NCBI RefSeq assembly: GCF_012910905.1
Contig: NZ_WTVN01000004.1
Coordinates: forward strand, 62,001-126,000
Direction: 5' to 3'
From: Aromatoleum toluvorans
GTDB taxonomy: Bacteria; Pseudomonadota; Gammaproteobacteria; Burkholderiales; Rhodocyclaceae
DNA length: 64,000 bases
In this document: positions 1 through 7,686 of the stretch, in pieces
How the letters are laid out: every line of letters starts with the position of its first letter
Position numbering within the stretch: position 1 is the first letter of the stretch
Notes under the pieces: generated by a model
Told to the model about the DNA's origin: nothing
The model's database searches: none
What the model saw: only the letters and a program-made list of their open reading frames with translations
Program-made: the position numbers and the translations under genes

Positions 1-1
1 C

Positions 2-613
2 GTGAGCGGCTACGCCTATGGGCGCAACTACTTCTTCGTGGATTCCTATTGGGGAACGAAGAACGCGCCGCGCGCGAACGACATCTACGGTGAGTACTAC
101 CACTACCTGAGCCTGGGCAAGATCACGGGCGCGAAGTTCGGCGAGGGCGTGCTGAAGGACGTCAGCCTGACCGCGGGTGTCAACGCGGGTGCCTCGACCG
201 GGGGCGCGGCGACGCGGGTCCTGCTCTACGGCGTGACGCTGGATTTCGCGGTGCCCGGCTTCAGCTACTTCAACGTGGACCTGCTCGCCTACGACGACCG
301 CTCGCAGTTCAACGGTGTGCAAACCCGTTACCGGAACAGCTATCAGGTGACCCCGGTATGGCGGCTGCCGTTCAGCATCGGCCCCACGCACTGGTCCTTC
401 GAGGGCTTCTGCGACTTCATCGGCGCGCGCGGGCAGGGCACCGTCAATCAGACGCTGTGCCAACCGCAACTGCGGCTCGATGTCGGGCAACTCGTGTCGG
501 GTCGCCGCGATGCGTTCTACGTCGGCACGGAATATCAGTACTGGCGGAACAAGTACGGCATCGACGGTCTCAATGAGAGCTTCCCCAACATCATGGCGGT
601 CGTGAAGTTCTGA
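2..613 (+). CDS. Tsx-like outer-membrane channel protein (5' end outside window)
   Basis: This is the C-terminal part (203 codons visible) of an outer-membrane beta-barrel protein resembling nucleoside-specific channel Tsx and related porins. The visible part alternates aromatic and polar residues as in beta-strands and ends in a phenylalanine (VVKF), the usual BAM-recognised C-terminus of outer-membrane proteins. Motifs such as YHYLSLGKITG near the left edge and FYVGTEYQYWRNKYG near the end are typical of the Tsx fold. Family knowledge suggests passive uptake of a small hydrophilic solute, but the substrate cannot be read from the sequence. The true start and signal peptide lie left of the window; the GTG at position 2 is internal. 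A strong hairpin follows the stop codon. Confidence 0.7.
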   Translation: MSGYAYGRNYFFVDSYWGTKNAPRANDIYGEYYHYLSLGKITGAKFGEGVLKDVSLTAGVNAGASTGGAATRVLLYGVTLDFAVPGFSYFNVDLLAYDDRSQFNGVQTRYRNSYQVTPVWRLPFSIGPTHWSFEGFCDFIGARGQGTVNQTLCQPQLRLDVGQLVSGRRDAFYVGTEYQYWRNKYGIDGLNESFPNIMAVVKF

Positions 614-652
614 TCGACGTGCGCTTCGCGGACTAGCTCCGCGGAGCCCCCA

Positions 653-702
653 CCCGAACGCGGTGCTCGGCGGCCAGGCCGTCGGCACCGCGTTCGGGCG
701 TT
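653..702 (+). terminator. Probable terminator of the porin gene
   Basis: A perfect 14-bp inverted repeat (653-666 with 685-698) encloses an 18-nt loop and is followed by a short TTTA. It starts 40 bp after the porin stop codon and separates that gene from the amidohydrolase promoter. Confidence 0.6.
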
Positions 703-736
703 TACCGCGCCTTTGGGTGAATAATGGTCATATAAC

Positions 737-789
737 GCAATAATCGATGAATAACTGTAAATAGACTAAGCAATAGTAACCGTTACTAT
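737..789 (+). promoter_or_regulatory. Shared promoter/operator, copy A (amidohydrolase)
   Basis: Contains GCAATAATC (737-745), then seven variable bases, then AACTGTAAATAG (753-764), then TACTAT (784-789) as a likely -10 element. The same two blocks with the same 16-bp offset, and a hexamer at the same 31-bp distance, recur before the M19 gene and the ketosynthase gene. No good -35 hexamer is present, which suggests an activator-dependent promoter. A dyad AGTAAC-C-GTTACT (775-787) overlaps this copy's -10 and is not in the others. Confidence 0.6.
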
Positions 790-850
790 CTCTCCAGACA
801 AAGACGCCTTTGTCACACACCGAAACCCACACTGTCTGGAGAAGAAGACC

Positions 851-1537
851 ATGCAAAGCCAACTCAACGACATGCTCAAGCAAGCCTTTGCCGAAGCCAC
901 CAAGCTCTACCAGGAGCGCGGCTTCCAGCGCCGCGTGGGCTTTGGCAAGAAGCCGGCGCTGATCAACGTCGACCTTGCGAACGCCTGGACGCGCCCGGGC
1001 AACCCCTTCACCTGCGAGAAGATCGACGACGAGATCATCCCCGGCGTGCAGCGCCTGCTGAAGGCGTGCCGCGAGAACAACCACCCGGTGATCCACGTGA
1101 CGACCTGCTACCAGGTCACCGACCGCAACAATCCGAACACCGACATGGGCCTGTGGCACAACAAGATTCCGGTCGATGTCGTGAATCAGGAAGACGAGAA
1201 CATCTGGGCGATCGACTCGCGCATCGCGCCGATCGCCGGTGAGCAGGTGCTGGTCAAGAAGCGCGCGAGCTCCTTCCATGGCACCTACCTCGCGGGCTTC
1301 CTGCGCGCGGCCGGGGTCGACACCATCCTCGTGACCGGCGTGACCGCATCGGCCTGCGTGCGCACGACGCTGTGCGACGGCCTGGCCGAGGGTTTCCGCA
1401 CGATCGCCGTGCGCGAGTGCATCGGCGACCGCGTGCCCGGCGCAGTCGAGTGGAACCTGTTCGACATCGACGCCAAGTTCGCCGACGTGGAATCGGTCGA
1501 TCGCTGCGTCGATTACCTGTACTCGATGAAGGGCTGA
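851..1537 (+). CDS. Isochorismatase-family cysteine amidohydrolase (N-carbamoylsarcosine amidase-like)
   Basis: A 228-residue cytosolic hydrolase of the isochorismatase/nicotinamidase superfamily. The triad expected for amide-hydrolysing members is visible: Asp41 (NVDLANAW), a lysine in VLVKKRASSF (136 or 137), and the nucleophile Cys169 in GVTASACVRTT, preceded by the Val-Thr that forms the family's cis-peptide. The SACVRTT signature and overall length resemble N-carbamoylsarcosine amidases and maleamate amidases more than nicotinamidases. The likely reaction is hydrolysis of a small amide or carbamoyl group releasing ammonia; the substrate is unknown. GGAG lies just upstream of the ATG. The gene stands alone but shares its promoter signature with the M19 and ketosynthase genes, so it probably belongs to the same regulon. 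Confidence 0.85.
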   Translation: MQSQLNDMLKQAFAEATKLYQERGFQRRVGFGKKPALINVDLANAWTRPGNPFTCEKIDDEIIPGVQRLLKACRENNHPVIHVTTCYQVTDRNNPNTDMGLWHNKIPVDVVNQEDENIWAIDSRIAPIAGEQVLVKKRASSFHGTYLAGFLRAAGVDTILVTGVTASACVRTTLCDGLAEGFRTIAVRECIGDRVPGAVEWNLFDIDAKFADVESVDRCVDYLYSMKG

Positions 1538-1542
1538 TCGTG

Positions 1543-1570
1543 CGGGCGGGGGGCGTGGCGCCCCCGCCCG
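1543..1570 (+). terminator. GC-rich hairpin after the amidohydrolase
   Basis: CGGGCGGGGG (1543-1552) pairs perfectly with CCCCCGCCCG (1561-1570) just after the stop codon. There is no T-tract, so it may stabilise the 3' end rather than act as a full intrinsic terminator. Confidence 0.4.
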
Positions 1571-1696
1571 TCGCCGGCCCGTATGCCCCGAGCTTGTCCG
1601 TACGGGACCTCCGGTCGCGTTTTTTCGGTGATGAGTGGGCTGTACGGGGCGGTGCATGCAAATGTCTCAATGGTGTTCGGATAGTTCGCACGGATC

Positions 1697-1749
1697 GCAA
1701 TAATCACGACCGAACTGTAAATAGATGCGGAAATTGCTTCGACTAGGAT
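1697..1749 (+). promoter_or_regulatory. Shared promoter/operator, copy B (M19 gene)
   Basis: GCAATAATC (1697-1705), seven variable bases, AACTGTAAATAG (1713-1724) and TAGGAT (1744-1749). The offsets are identical to copies A and C. Similarity to copy C continues between the second block and the -10 (ATGC-GGAAAT-like sequence), so B and C are the closest pair. It lies 162 bp upstream of the chosen M19 start. The remainder of the 373-bp gap around it shows no gene. Confidence 0.6.
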
Positions 1750-1910
1750 TCGGGTCTGAGGAGGCGTCGGACGGGCGGTCTGCACAGACAATATCTCGCC
1801 CAAGCAGGCAGGCGCTCGGCTGCGATATCCCTTCAGTCTGAGCGTACAGGGTTCATTCAAGCCGCCATCGCCGTCCTGAGGTGCGAGGGCAAGAACGGGA
1901 GATCGGATGC

Positions 1911-2981
1911 ATGTCCGCAACAAACGGTTCCATCACTTCCATCGATACCCCGTTCCCCGGCGAAGGCGGCCTGACCGGCCATCATCCGCCTGCGGACCCG
2001 GGCGACGTGGCCGCGCAGCTGCACCGCGACGCAGTCGTGATTGACGGTCTGATCGTCGCGAAATGGGACCGCGATCTCTTCGAGGGCATGCGGCGAGGCG
2101 GCCTCACTGCGGCCAACTGCACGGTGTCGATCTGGGAAGGGCTGGGTGATACCGTGGACCAGATCGCGCAGATGAACGCGCTGATCGAAGCGAACGCCGA
2201 CTGCCTGCTGAAGGTGCACACGACCGCGGATATCGAGCGGGCCAAGCGTGAAGGCCGGACGGGGGTCATCCTCGGTTTCCAGAACGCGACGGCCTTCGAG
2301 GACCGCCTGGGATACGTGCAGATCTTCAAGGACCTCGGCGTCGGGGTCGTGCAACTGTGCTACAACACGCAGAACCTCGTCGGGACCGGCTGCTACGAAC
2401 GGGATGGCGGCTTGTCGGGATTCGGGCGCGAGATCCTCGCCGAAATGAACCGAGTGGGAATCCTTTGCGATCTGTCGCATGTCGGCCCGAATACTGCGCG
2501 CGAAGCAATAGCCGAATCGCGCAAGCCGGTTTGCTATTCGCATTGCCTGCCGAGCGGACTCAAGGATCATCCGCGAAACAAATCCGACGCCGAATTGAAA
2601 TTCATCGCGGACCATGGCGGCTTCGTCGGAGTGACGATGTTTACGCCATTCCTGAAAAATGGTGTGAATTCCACGGTTGACGACTACGTCGAGGCTATTC
2701 GCTATGTATTCGATCTAGTGGGCGAAGAGAATGTCGGCATCGGCACTGATTTTACGCAAGGCCATGACGCGGCTTTTTTTGCGCGCCTCGTTCATGACAA
2801 GGGCTATGCGCGCCGCCTGACCAATTTCGGCGAAATCGTCAATCCTCTTGGAATTCGCACTGTCGCAGAATATCCCAATCTGACCGCCGCTTTGCTGAAG
2901 GGCGGATTCACTCCGACGCAGGCGCGGCGGATCATGGGCGAAAACTGGCTGCGCGTGCTGAAGGACGTGTGGGGCGAATAA
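1911..2981 (+). CDS. M19 membrane-dipeptidase homologue with altered metal site
   Basis: A 356-residue member of the renal dipeptidase (M19, COG2355) TIM-barrel family. Recognisable parts are VVIDGLIVAKWD near residue 44, DLSHVGPNT (His190), YSHCLPSGLKDHPRN (His211) and GIGTDF (Asp280), which match conserved family positions. The family's DGHxD zinc motif is missing: residues 47-49 are LIV where His-x-Asp is expected. The bridging glutamate region reads GFQNATAFE, with Gln124. It may bind one metal or none, so dipeptidase activity should not be assumed. I chose the ATG preceded by GGGAG over an in-frame GTG 30 bp earlier. From about 2430 the third codon positions become visibly more AT-rich than in the first half. 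It probably belongs with the amidohydrolase and TRAP genes. Confidence 0.75.
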   Translation: MSATNGSITSIDTPFPGEGGLTGHHPPADPGDVAAQLHRDAVVIDGLIVAKWDRDLFEGMRRGGLTAANCTVSIWEGLGDTVDQIAQMNALIEANADCLLKVHTTADIERAKREGRTGVILGFQNATAFEDRLGYVQIFKDLGVGVVQLCYNTQNLVGTGCYERDGGLSGFGREILAEMNRVGILCDLSHVGPNTAREAIAESRKPVCYSHCLPSGLKDHPRNKSDAELKFIADHGGFVGVTMFTPFLKNGVNSTVDDYVEAIRYVFDLVGEENVGIGTDFTQGHDAAFFARLVHDKGYARRLTNFGEIVNPLGIRTVAEYPNLTAALLKGGFTPTQARRIMGENWLRVLKDVWGE

Positions 2982-3555
2982 GCGCGCTCGCGGTGCGGTT
3001 TTACCGCGTCCTATAATCTGGCGCGGCATCAGGTTGACGCAAGATTCCACTCTATATCAGCAACTTGCGTATTCAATAGACCTCGATCGTCCGTATCGTG
3101 CTATGCCTCGCATTTCAGGATGCCCGCAGGGATGATCTCGGGAGAATTCAAAAGATGGGTTGCACAGATGGAATGTGCGATATATCAATAACCCGGAATG
3201 GAGAAAATAGATAGACGACTAATGATGCAGCGCCCCAAAAGTAATCACAATAACTTCGATCTGCACTCGCATGGTGCAGGAGACAAAGACGATAGCCGCG
3301 AAACAAAAATAAGAACAGAAGAAAATAGACGATTCCGGGTTGTTTGGCCGTATATGAAGAATTTGTTCGCCGTTTTTAATCTGGCATTGTAATTGCTAGA
3401 AATTGTTTGCCAATTCATTTTATTCAATGATGGATCGTGCAGAGATGGTGCGTGCGAATTGCCCGCCATCAACGGTGACGAAGTCGATCGGGGGTCGTTC
3501 AATGAAACACGGTCTGACGTTCGTGGCTATTGGAATACCTAAGGAGAAAGTGACC
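2982..3555. other. AT-rich intergenic region
   Basis: About 570 bp with clearly lower GC than its surroundings. It holds only a weak 64-codon reading frame (3198-3392) lacking homology I recognise and without a convincing ribosome site. It probably carries the TRAP operon promoter. I found no copy of the A/B/C motif here. The composition suggests recombined or acquired DNA. Confidence 0.4.
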
Positions 3556-4578
3556 GTGAATATCTCGATGATGAAAAGGATCCTTGCCGCAGCAATGCTG
3601 GCGGTTGCAGGTGTCGCATCGGCGGCCGACACGATCGAGCTTAAGATGCACAGCCAGATCGTCGAATCCCGCCCGGAGGCGAAATATCTGCAGGAGTTCG
3701 CCAATGACGTGGCGGCGCGCTCGAACGGCCGCCTGAAAATCAACGTGTTCCACGCGGGCTCGCTGGGCCTGAAGGACACCGACCTGCTGCGCATCATGCA
3801 GGCCGGGGCGGTGGATATGGCGATGCTGTACGGGGAGTATTTCACGCGCGACGCCCCCGAGTTGGGCGTGGTCTACGTGCAGGGCGCCATCCGCACGCCC
3901 CAGCAGCACCTACAGCTGCTGCCGACAATGCGCACGATCTACGAGGAAGGTTACGCGAAGTGGCGCATCCATACCGTCGGCGGCGTCGTGAGCCCGGTGT
4001 TCAACGTCGGCGTGCACTGCAAGGAGCCGATCAACAATCTGTCCCAGCTTAAAGGGAAGAAGCTGCGCGTGTGGGGCAGCCACCTGGTGAGCACTTTCCA
4101 GGGGCTGGACGTGGCGGCGCAGGTCATTCCGCAGAACAGCATGTACATGGCCCTGCAGACCGGCGTGGTCGACTGCGCCTACTACCTGTCGACGGTGGCC
4201 AAGACGGTATCGCTGCAGGAAGTCGCGAAGTACGAGGCTTACCTGCACCCGTGGGCCGCCGTGCCGTGGATGTTCGGCGTGAGCGACAAGGCGTGGTCGC
4301 GCCTGCCCAAGGATCTGCAGGCGGTGCTTGTCCAAGCGGGTGAGGCGATGTGGGCCAAGACGCGCGAGGCAGCCGTCAGTCCGCAGCGCGAGAGCGCCGC
4401 CATCGAGGAACGCAAGGCGCTCGGCATCACCATGCTGCAGCCCTTCCCTGAGGGTGACGTGAGTGCTTTCGCAGCCGCATCCGACAAGGCCTGGGCGGAG
4501 ATGGCGAAATCGGCGGGCCCCAAGGGCACCGAGTACTACCAGCGAATGAAGGAGGCGATGGCGAAGCTGACGCCCTGA
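3556..4578 (+). CDS. dctP: TRAP transporter periplasmic solute-binding subunit (DctP family)
   Basis: A 340-residue extracytoplasmic binding protein of a tripartite ATP-independent periplasmic transporter. A Sec signal peptide (MMKRILAAAMLAVAGVASAAD) precedes the mature chain. The family pattern is visible: an early SRPEAKYLQEFANDVAARSNGRLK segment, the RVWGSHLVSTFQGLDV region where the carboxylate-binding Arg lies, and PQNSMYMALQTGVVD. It would capture an organic anion in the periplasm for the DctQM pair. The GTG start follows AAGGAG (3541-3546) by nine bases; an upstream extension to 3403 is unlikely. The substrate is unknown. Context with an amidohydrolase and a dipeptidase homologue hints at an amide-bearing carboxylate, which is inference only. 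Confidence 0.88.
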   Translation: MNISMMKRILAAAMLAVAGVASAADTIELKMHSQIVESRPEAKYLQEFANDVAARSNGRLKINVFHAGSLGLKDTDLLRIMQAGAVDMAMLYGEYFTRDAPELGVVYVQGAIRTPQQHLQLLPTMRTIYEEGYAKWRIHTVGGVVSPVFNVGVHCKEPINNLSQLKGKKLRVWGSHLVSTFQGLDVAAQVIPQNSMYMALQTGVVDCAYYLSTVAKTVSLQEVAKYEAYLHPWAAVPWMFGVSDKAWSRLPKDLQAVLVQAGEAMWAKTREAAVSPQRESAAIEERKALGITMLQPFPEGDVSAFAAASDKAWAEMAKSAGPKGTEYYQRMKEAMAKLTP

Positions 4579-4657
4579 GCGGTGTCGCCAGGGTGGCCGG
4601 CCAAGCTTCTGGCTGCGGCCGCCCCGATCGTTTTCGTACCTCTCGTTGGAGTCCAAG

Positions 4658-5185
4658 ATGCATTTTCTGATCCGCAGCCTGGAAAGGCTCGCACTTGGCA
4701 TGAACCGGCTCGCCGCCGTAGCCGCCGTGCTGATGAGCCTGTTCGTGTTCCTGGGCGTCGTGATGCGCTACTTCGTCGGCGCACCCTTTGCCTTCTCCGA
4801 TGAATTCATCGGCCTGCTGTTCGCCACGATGGCCTTCCTCGCGATGCCGCTGGGCCTCGTGACGCGCCGTCACATCATCCTCGACATCGTCACCCGCGGC
4901 CTGCAGGGGCCGCTGCGGCACTTCGTCGACATTGGCGCCACCGTGATCCTCGCGACTTTCTGCGTGTGGTTCCTCGCGCTCTCCTACGATTTCGCCGACT
5001 ACTCGCGCCTGCTCGATGCGCGCTCGGACATCGGCTCGATGCTGCTGTGGCCGTGGATGGGGATGCTGCCGCTGTGCACAGTGGTGATGGTGCTCGTCAG
5101 CCTCGGCCAGCTCTTCGACAGCCTTCGCCAGCTCACCGGCCGGCCTTCGCTGTTCTCCCTCGCGGGCGAGGAGGAAGTGCTATGA
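4658..5185 (+). CDS. dctQ: TRAP transporter small membrane subunit (DctQ family)
   Basis: A 175-residue inner-membrane protein with four predicted hydrophobic segments (roughly residues 20-40, 50-70, 90-110 and 135-155), matching the DctQ small permease subunit. FSDEFIGLLF and the RRHIILDIV region fit the family. It pairs with the large DctM subunit. The ATG is preceded by GGAG at 4648-4651, so I prefer it to the TTG twelve bases earlier. The stop codon overlaps the next start (ATGA), indicating translational coupling. It lies 79 bp after the binding-protein gene in one operon. Confidence 0.88.
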   Translation: MHFLIRSLERLALGMNRLAAVAAVLMSLFVFLGVVMRYFVGAPFAFSDEFIGLLFATMAFLAMPLGLVTRRHIILDIVTRGLQGPLRHFVDIGATVILATFCVWFLALSYDFADYSRLLDARSDIGSMLLWPWMGMLPLCTVVMVLVSLGQLFDSLRQLTGRPSLFSLAGEEEVL

Positions 5186-6471
5186 CCTTGGGCATCCTTT
5201 CGACCAGCATGCTCGTGCTGATGGTGACCGGCGCGGTGCTGGGCGCCGCGCTCGGGCTTACCGGCCTGATCCTGCTGCACTTTCAGGTGGGCGACGCGAG
5301 CTCGCTCGCGGTGCAGGCGGTGTGGAACACCTTTACCGACTTCACGCTGAGCGCGGTGCCGCTGTTCATCTTCCTCGGCGACATCCTGATGGCGAGCGGC
5401 ATCTCCGGGCGCATCTACAACGGCCTCACGCCGTTGTTCCATCGTTTCTCGGGCAAGCTGCTGCACACCAACATCGCGGTGTGCACGGTGTTCGGTGCGG
5501 TCAGCGGGTCGAGCTCGTCGACCGCAGCAGCGATCGGTTCGGTCGGCTACCCCGAACTGGTGAAGCGCGGCTACGACCCGGCGACCGTCATTGCCTCGCT
5601 CGCGGCCGGCGGCACGCTGGGCCTGCTGATCCCGCCCAGCCTGTCGCTGCTGATCTACGGCGCGACGCAGGACGTGTCGATCGGCAAGCTCTTCCTCGCC
5701 GGCATCGTACCGGGACTGCTCATCGCCGGCCTGTTCTCGGCCTACATCGCCGCCCTGTGCTACTTCCGCAGGGATCTTGCACCGAAGGAAGACGAACGGC
5801 CGAGCTGGGGCGAGATCCTCCACCGACTGCGCGGGATCTGGCCACTGCCCATCCTGATCTTCTTCGTGCTCGGCACGATCTACATGGGGCTCGCGACGAC
5901 CACCGAGGCCGCCGCGCTGGGCGTAGTCGCGGCGACGGTGCTGGGCTTCGTGTGGGGCGACCTGACGTTGTCGAAGCTGTGGCAGTCGTTCAAGACCTCG
6001 GTGCTGATGTTCGGCACGATCGCGATGGTGCTGCTCGGCACGCTGATTCTCGCGCAGGCGATCAGCGTCCTCGGACTGCCGAAGGAACTCGTCGACTGGG
6101 TCGCGAAGATGGGCCTGAGCCGCTACGAGGTGCTGTTCGCGATCGTGCTCGTGTATCTGGTGCTGGGCTGCTTCTTCGACGGCATCTCGCTGCTGCTGAT
6201 GACGCTACCGATCGCCTTCCCGCTGATGATGTCGATGCAGTTCGACCCGATCTGGTTCGGCATCGTCGTCACGATATTGATGGAAGTGGGCATGATCACG
6301 CCGCCGGTGGGGCTCAACCTCTTCGTGCTGGTGACGATCTCCAGGCGCAAGGTGAGCCTCGGCGAGGCGTCGTGGGCCACCGTGCCGTACTGGCTGATCA
6401 TGCTCGGGGTGATCGGGTTGTTCACGGCCTTCCCGGAGATCGTCACCTTCGTGCCCAGCCGGTTCTTCTGA
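5182..6471 (+). CDS. dctM: TRAP transporter large membrane subunit (DctM family)
   Basis: A 429-residue permease with about 12 hydrophobic segments, the normal length for DctM. Family signatures include FGAVSGSSSSTAAAIGSVGYPELVKRGYD, LAAGGTLGLLIPPSLSLLIYG and, near the end, GMITPPVGLNLFVL. It forms the Na+- or H+-coupled translocation channel of the TRAP system with the small subunit. The start overlaps the dctQ stop by four bases. The operon ends at a strong intrinsic terminator 22 bp downstream. No solute specificity can be read from the sequence. Confidence 0.92.
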   Translation: MTLGILSTSMLVLMVTGAVLGAALGLTGLILLHFQVGDASSLAVQAVWNTFTDFTLSAVPLFIFLGDILMASGISGRIYNGLTPLFHRFSGKLLHTNIAVCTVFGAVSGSSSSTAAAIGSVGYPELVKRGYDPATVIASLAAGGTLGLLIPPSLSLLIYGATQDVSIGKLFLAGIVPGLLIAGLFSAYIAALCYFRRDLAPKEDERPSWGEILHRLRGIWPLPILIFFVLGTIYMGLATTTEAAALGVVAATVLGFVWGDLTLSKLWQSFKTSVLMFGTIAMVLLGTLILAQAISVLGLPKELVDWVAKMGLSRYEVLFAIVLVYLVLGCFFDGISLLLMTLPIAFPLMMSMQFDPIWFGIVVTILMEVGMITPPVGLNLFVLVTISRRKVSLGEASWATVPYWLIMLGVIGLFTAFPEIVTFVPSRFF

Positions 6472-6492
6472 GTCCGGACGTCTTTCCCCCTT

Positions 6493-6532
6493 GGCGATCC
6501 GCGGGTTCTCCAGGCCCGTGGGTCGCCTTTTT
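6493..6532 (+). terminator. Intrinsic terminator of the TRAP operon
   Basis: A long stem (GGCGA...CGGG pairing with CCCG...TCGCC) is followed directly by five T residues. It lies between the convergent TRAP and LysR genes. Confidence 0.8.
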
Positions 6533-6616
6533 CGTGCAGCGGCTGCGCGAGACTACTATTGTGCCCTGCGCCAACACTAGCAGCGCAAGCAGCAACAGTC
6601 GTGCGGTGCGGCGACG

Positions 6617-7534
6617 TTATTCTCGTGCTTCGTTCGCGATGCCGAATTCCTCGGCGTTGTCGTGCAGGAATTTGGCGAATCGGTCCACGGTGGGCGTCGG
6701 AATGTCCTTTCGCCAGCACACCAGCGTCTCCATGGGCTTTTGCCGGCCCGCCAGCGGGCGAATCACGAGGCCCTTGCGCTGGATGTTCTCTGCGCAGCGC
6801 GCATACAGCGCCACCCCGATGTTCGCGGCGACCAGCCCGAAGATGCCGTCGCTGGTCGAGGCCTCCTGCGCTACGGAGGGCGAGAAGTTCGCGGCGTGGC
6901 ACAGCGCGAAGAAATGTGTGCGGAAGGTCTCCCACGAGTCTTGCGAGCCGAGGATGAACTTCTCGTTGGCGAGATCGCGGATCGAGATGGAGGGCTTGTT
7001 GACGAGCGGATGCGCGGCCGGCAGCAGCACGACCAGGTCCTCGCGCGCGATCATGAGCTGGCTCACCGAGGGCGACTCGAAGGGTCCGATCAGGAAGCCG
7101 ATGTCGATGCGCGATTCGAGCAAGGCCTCCTTCTGTTTCGAGCTCGGGAAGTGAAACAGCTCGACCTTGATGCCCGGATGGGTGTGCAGGAACTTCTCGA
7201 TGATCATCGGCAGCTTGCCGTTGATCGCAAAGTCCATGTACGCGATGCGCAGGTAGCCCACCTTGCCGTCGGCGGCCGCCTGCGCGAGCAGCGACGCCTT
7301 CTCGATGTGCCCGAGCGCGAGACGGCATTCGTACAGGAAGGTGCGACCCGCCTCGGTAAGCTGCACGACGCGCGTGGTGCGCGAGAGCAGCTCCGCGCCG
7401 ACGGCCTCCTCGAGGTGCTGGATCGTGCGCGTTAGCGCCGACTGCGTCATGTGCAGGCGCTCGGCGGCGGGGCGAAACTGCAGCTCCTCGGCAACCGCGA
7501 TGAAGGCGCGCATGTGGCGGATTTCGAAGCGCAT
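6617..7534 (-). CDS. LysR-type transcriptional regulator
   Basis: A 305-residue LysR-family protein. The N-terminal winged helix-turn-helix is at residues 1-60 (AEELQFRPAAERLHMTQSALTRTIQHLEE), followed by the linker helix and a two-lobed effector domain. It is divergent from the ketosynthase gene, whose promoter carries copy C of the shared motif. The same motif lies before the amidohydrolase and M19 genes. LysR proteins usually regulate the divergent gene and related loci, so this protein is the leading candidate to bind all three sites. The effector is probably the TRAP substrate or a breakdown product (inference). Confidence 0.9.
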   Translation of the reverse strand: MRFEIRHMRAFIAVAEELQFRPAAERLHMTQSALTRTIQHLEEAVGAELLSRTTRVVQLTEAGRTFLYECRLALGHIEKASLLAQAAADGKVGYLRIAYMDFAINGKLPMIIEKFLHTHPGIKVELFHFPSSKQKEALLESRIDIGFLIGPFESPSVSQLMIAREDLVVLLPAAHPLVNKPSISIRDLANEKFILGSQDSWETFRTHFFALCHAANFSPSVAQEASTSDGIFGLVAANIGVALYARCAENIQRKGLVIRPLAGRQKPMETLVCWRKDIPTPTVDRFAKFLHDNAEEFGIANEARE

Positions 7535-7574
7535 GGGAGGACGGACTCCAGTGAGAGAATAATGATCGTGAAAG

Positions 7575-7627
7575 GCAATAATCTACCACTAACTGTAAAT
7601 AATGCAGGAAATAGTGTCGATTAGGAT
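7575..7627 (+). promoter_or_regulatory. Shared promoter/operator, copy C (LysR/ketosynthase gap)
   Basis: GCAATAATC (7575-7583), seven variable bases, AACTGTAAATA (7591-7601) and TAGGAT (7622-7627). The spacing is identical to copies A and B. It lies in the 152-bp divergent region between the LysR gene and the ketosynthase gene, the classical place for a LysR activation site, and points toward the ketosynthase. Confidence 0.65.
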
Positions 7628-7686
7628 GCAGGTATGAACGGCCGCCCGGGACTGGGCGGCCCGCGACATCAACACGAGAGGACGCT

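Noticed and set aside
3198-3392. 64-codon reading frame in the AT-rich gap
   Set aside because: No ribosome site of quality, no recognised motif and irregular composition, so I treated it as intergenic.
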